This document shows positions 56,605-58,802 of a DNA stretch of 58,802 bases, in pieces (the first letter of the stretch is position 1; the number at the start of each line of letters is the position of its first letter). A program made the translations under genes and the position numbers. The stretch is from the IMG/VR virus record IMGVR_UViG_3300036760_000108, positions 1 through 58,802 of that record; one strand, 5' to 3'. Source of the DNA: a virus. The notes below the pieces were generated by a model that had not been told where the DNA came from, did no database searches, and saw only the letters and a list, made by a program, of their open reading frames with translations.

Positions 56605-58427
56605 ACCAGACCCTCTGCCTCCAAGTCTTTGAAATGGGCTGTGAACTTGTCGAACTCTACTCCAACGACTGTAATTGGGCCATACCTGTTCTTGGCAAGG
56701 TCAGAATATAAACATCGTATGGGACTATCGGGTTCCTCTGACAGTATGCTAAGGAGAAGTACAGCTCCACTTTCTTCTTCAATCGTTCCACTCTCTTTAA
56801 GATCGCTGAGCGTTGGGCGGATTTCTTTCCCAGTTTTTGTGTCCTTAAATAAGCGCCTAATCTGACTAAGCGCAAGAATGGCACAATTAAGCTCCCGCGC
56901 AATGTCTTTGAGTCCACGGACAAATTTTGAGACATTTGCTTTCGCTCCATCTGATTCTCCTCCAATGTGCTGGATGTGGTCGTAGATCAATAGGTCCGGC
57001 ATTACTCTGTTGGCAACTCGACGGACTTGTATGATATCGGGAGAACACGCATCACAGAGAGCAAGTCGTTCTCCAAATCCTTTAAGTTCCCCATAAGCTG
57101 CGTCAAGTCTAATTCGGTCTTCATCCGTAAAATGGCCAGTTGTGAACTTATCACCTGATAACCCCGATAGAACTTGTAGGAGTCTATCGTAGGTTGAGTC
57201 AACAGACATTTCGGAAGTGAAGAATAATACTCTCTTACCTTCCCTTGCCATTCGAGCAGCGATTGAGACAGCAATCGAAGTTTTTCCAATTCCCGGTCGA
57301 GCGGCGATTGTGAAGATTTCTCCTCGGCGCAAACCCCAAGTGTGCTTGTCGATGACGGACAGGCCGATGGACATTTCGGGAACTGTGAAGTTTTTCCTGT
57401 CGAGCAATCGTGCTTTGTGTTCATCGAGTTTATCTCCGGGGGTAGAATATTCAAGTTCTGATACAGACTGATCTGCTGGTTTAAGAGTCTCTTGGCCTTG
57501 GTCATAGACTTTCTCCACGATTCGCAAGTGGTCGTCCACTCTGTCGTTTCTGCCGAGCGCATGAGTTTTGAGAGCTGCAAGGGCATCCTCTTTGCTAAGT
57601 CCTGCTTTCTTATAGTGAACTGCCAACGCGAAGTCTGATTCTGATCGTGAGGCATAGACCGTATTTTTAAGTGCTTTTGCTTTTTCACTTTTAGGAGCCA
57701 TTCCACAAGAATTAATTCGCTCAAGAATGTTATTCTTAACGTAGGGCATAAGCGGAAAGTCAAGGAATCTGGCGTGACGCCACTGAGCTCTATCACCTTT
57801 GGTTGAAATTGTGCCCAGAAGCTTAACCATTCGTGCAGTGTCAAACGTAGCGTCAAGGGTTACTCCTTCCCCATGAACTTTACGCATCTCGTCTTCAAAA
57901 GCGCGAAAGCGTTGTTCAAAGGCTTTAAAATCTGTCGTAATAGGACTTTGCAATCGGTAAATAATAAGGGCACCGTTGCCACTGGCGGCAAGGTAACCCC
58001 CCGGATAATGCTGCAGTACTCTCCTAGCTGCTTGTATAGAGAGGGAAGTCTGTTCAGGCGTTGCTGCTGTACCGCGATTTCGATTCGGGTCAATATCTGC
58101 AGTGATCGTTCTAAATTCGTGCAGAGTACCATCGGGTTTCCGGGCGGTCCGTCCAATATAACAATTTCCATGCCCATTATACTTTTTGGCCCATTCGACG
58201 ACATTCTGCTCTCCTTTGATGATCGAGCGGTTTACAACCTTGATCCGCTTGATCTCTTCATCATCTGGTGCTCGTCCACCATGTGAGGTCTTGAACTTCT
58301 CAATAGCTTCATCGAGAAGAGAACCATCAGCTATGATGCACCGCACGTCACTGGACCCATCACCTTCTGCGTGACCGAGAATCCGGTATAACTGCCTGAT
58401 TTGATTTTCCAAAATTGTTATCTCCAT
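56601..58427 (-). CDS. Primase-helicase fusion (AEP primase plus DnaB-like helicase)
   Basis: 608 aa. Residues about 60-230 look like an archaeo-eukaryotic primase-polymerase: TITADIDP (catalytic D-x-D), AASGNGALIIYRL (S-x-H-like site), and TARMVKLLGTIS. Residues about 345-600 are a RecA-type hexameric helicase: GEIFTIAARPGIGKTSIAVS (Walker A), LLIYDHIQHIGG (Walker B), and ILALSQIRR (motif with Q sensor). One chain would both unwind DNA and make primers, as T7 gp4 does, but with an unrelated primase type. Confidence 0.8.
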   Translation of the reverse strand: MEITILENQIRQLYRILGHAEGDGSSDVRCIIADGSLLDEAIEKFKTSHGGRAPDDEEIKRIKVVNRSIIKGEQNVVEWAKKYNGHGNCYIGRTARKPDGTLHEFRTITADIDPNRNRGTAATPEQTSLSIQAARRVLQHYPGGYLAASGNGALIIYRLQSPITTDFKAFEQRFRAFEDEMRKVHGEGVTLDATFDTARMVKLLGTISTKGDRAQWRHARFLDFPLMPYVKNNILERINSCGMAPKSEKAKALKNTVYASRSESDFALAVHYKKAGLSKEDALAALKTHALGRNDRVDDHLRIVEKVYDQGQETLKPADQSVSELEYSTPGDKLDEHKARLLDRKNFTVPEMSIGLSVIDKHTWGLRRGEIFTIAARPGIGKTSIAVSIAARMAREGKRVLFFTSEMSVDSTYDRLLQVLSGLSGDKFTTGHFTDEDRIRLDAAYGELKGFGERLALCDACSPDIIQVRRVANRVMPDLLIYDHIQHIGGESDGAKANVSKFVRGLKDIARELNCAILALSQIRRLFKDTKTGKEIRPTLSDLKESGTIEEESGAVLLLSILSEEPDSPIRCLYSDLAKNRYGPITVVGVEFDKFTAHFKDLEAEGLV

Positions 58428-58440
58428 TCAGTTCCTCTAA

Positions 58441-58469
58441 AGTATAGCACGAAAGTGCTGAAATGTCAA
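58441..58469 (-). promoter_or_regulatory. Sigma70-type promoter of the primase-helicase gene
   Basis: Minus strand TTGACA (58464-58469), 17-bp spacer, TATACT (58441-58446). A CAGCAC/GTGCTA-like short inverted repeat (AGCACTTTCGTGCT) lies in the spacer and may be an operator. The leader is only about 7-10 nt, with GAGG close to the start. Confidence 0.85.
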
Positions 58470-58472
58470 GGC

Positions 58473-58802
58473 CTAAAGCTTAACCCAAGGAATCGTCTCT
58501 AGAATCTGCATCAAATGACGCGTCTGAGCTTTTGCGTCATCCAAGGCATTATGCTTTGTTCCCTCGAAGGCCGGCACAGGTGCATTGGACAACTTGCACA
58601 TGGTACGGTAACAGACATCATATTTGTAGCTAACTGGATACTTTTGATTGACAGCTTTGTACGCATTGTGAAGCACCACGTTATCATAGGCCGCCCCATT
58701 CCCAAAGATGTACGTCTCTTTGTTTGGAATGAACCGACTGAAAGCTCCAAGTGCGCTGGCCAATGAAACTGGATTTCTAAATGCTTCTCTGGCTTCCGGC
58801 TT
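58473..58802 (-). CDS. Exonuclease gene, partial (allele of 99-650)
   Basis: The C-terminal 109 codons of the DnaQ-like exonuclease; the 5' end runs off the contig. Compared with 99-650 it differs mostly at silent sites (V/I exchanges in FVPNKE/FIPNKE and KAINQ/KAVNQ). Confidence 0.85.
   Translation of the reverse strand, partial: KPEAREAFRNPVSLASALGAFSRFIPNKETYIFGNGAAYDNVVLHNAYKAVNQKYPVSYKYDVCYRTMCKLSNAPVPAFEGTKHNALDDAKAQTRHLMQILETIPWVKL

Larger units (their letters stand above)
58375..58802. repeat. Right copy of imperfect terminal repeat
   Basis: Matches bases 1-428 without gaps (about 31 mismatches). Contains the end of the primase-helicase gene, its promoter and the C-terminal part of the exonuclease gene, in allele B. 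Confidence 0.85.

Noticed and set aside
1-58802. CRISPR array, integrase, transposase
   Set aside because: No regularly spaced repeats and no recombinase motifs in any translated frame examined.

Overview
This window is a complete or nearly complete tailed-phage genome of about 58.4 kb, recovered as a contig whose two ends overlap. Bases 1-428 and 58375-58802 are the same segment with no gaps but about 31 substitutions, so the map closes into a circle of roughly 58,374 bp. The mismatches look like strain variation in a mixed sample. The capsid protein is of the N4 gp56 type, the portal is long (702 aa), there is a P22 gp10-like tail protein and a pectate-lyase-like tailspike, and no tape-measure gene was seen. 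Together these point to a short-tailed (podovirus-like) phage of a bacterium. The host cannot be named from the sequence. No integrase, repressor or single-subunit RNA polymerase was recognised.

Layout: transcription diverges from one large gene-free region (12.57-13.44 kb) and converges at about 41.19 kb. The rightward arm (13.4-41.2 kb) holds small terminase, large terminase, portal, scaffold, a tRNA cluster, major capsid, head and tail structural proteins, tailspike, putative ejection proteins, a small membrane protein and a DUF5675 protein. The leftward arm runs from 12.57 kb down to 1, across the closure, and on to 41.2 kb.

The leftward arm has three parts. (a) 6.1-12.6 kb is an accessory block of many tiny genes around a class II glutamine amidotransferase and an amidoligase. 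Its base composition looks different from the rest. (b) 0-5.8 kb holds nucleases, an OB-fold protein, a sigma-region-4-like protein and small membrane proteins. (c) 41.2-58.4 kb holds a primase-helicase fusion, a family A DNA polymerase, exonucleases, a PD-(D/E)XK nuclease, nucleotide-metabolism enzymes (MazZ-like, MazG-like, deoxyribosyltransferase-like), an RNA ligase with a HAD phosphatase, an exported trypsin-like protease and a PQ-loop membrane protein.

Expression: four sigma70-type promoters with good -35/-10 boxes and 16-17 bp spacers were found (upstream of the genes at 58427, 53911, 12570 and 5803). Three share an AGGCCTTG sequence at the -35. Genes are tightly packed, with ATGA or TAATG overlaps, and more than 20 real-looking genes are shorter than 60 codons. 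At least five free-standing homing-type endonucleases (HNH, HNH/AP2-like, LAGLIDADG) sit next to DNA-metabolism genes.

Most interesting: a tRNA-like locus at 19850-19924 in which the 3' half precedes the 5' half, next to an initiator-like tRNA; a cloverleaf-like RNA candidate at 12808-12926 beside two copies of a regulatory block with identical 79-nt internal spacing; a pseudoknot over the ribosome-binding site at 21342-21383; the amidoligase/amidotransferase module; and an HNH gene that seems to carry a copy of the polymerase N-terminus.
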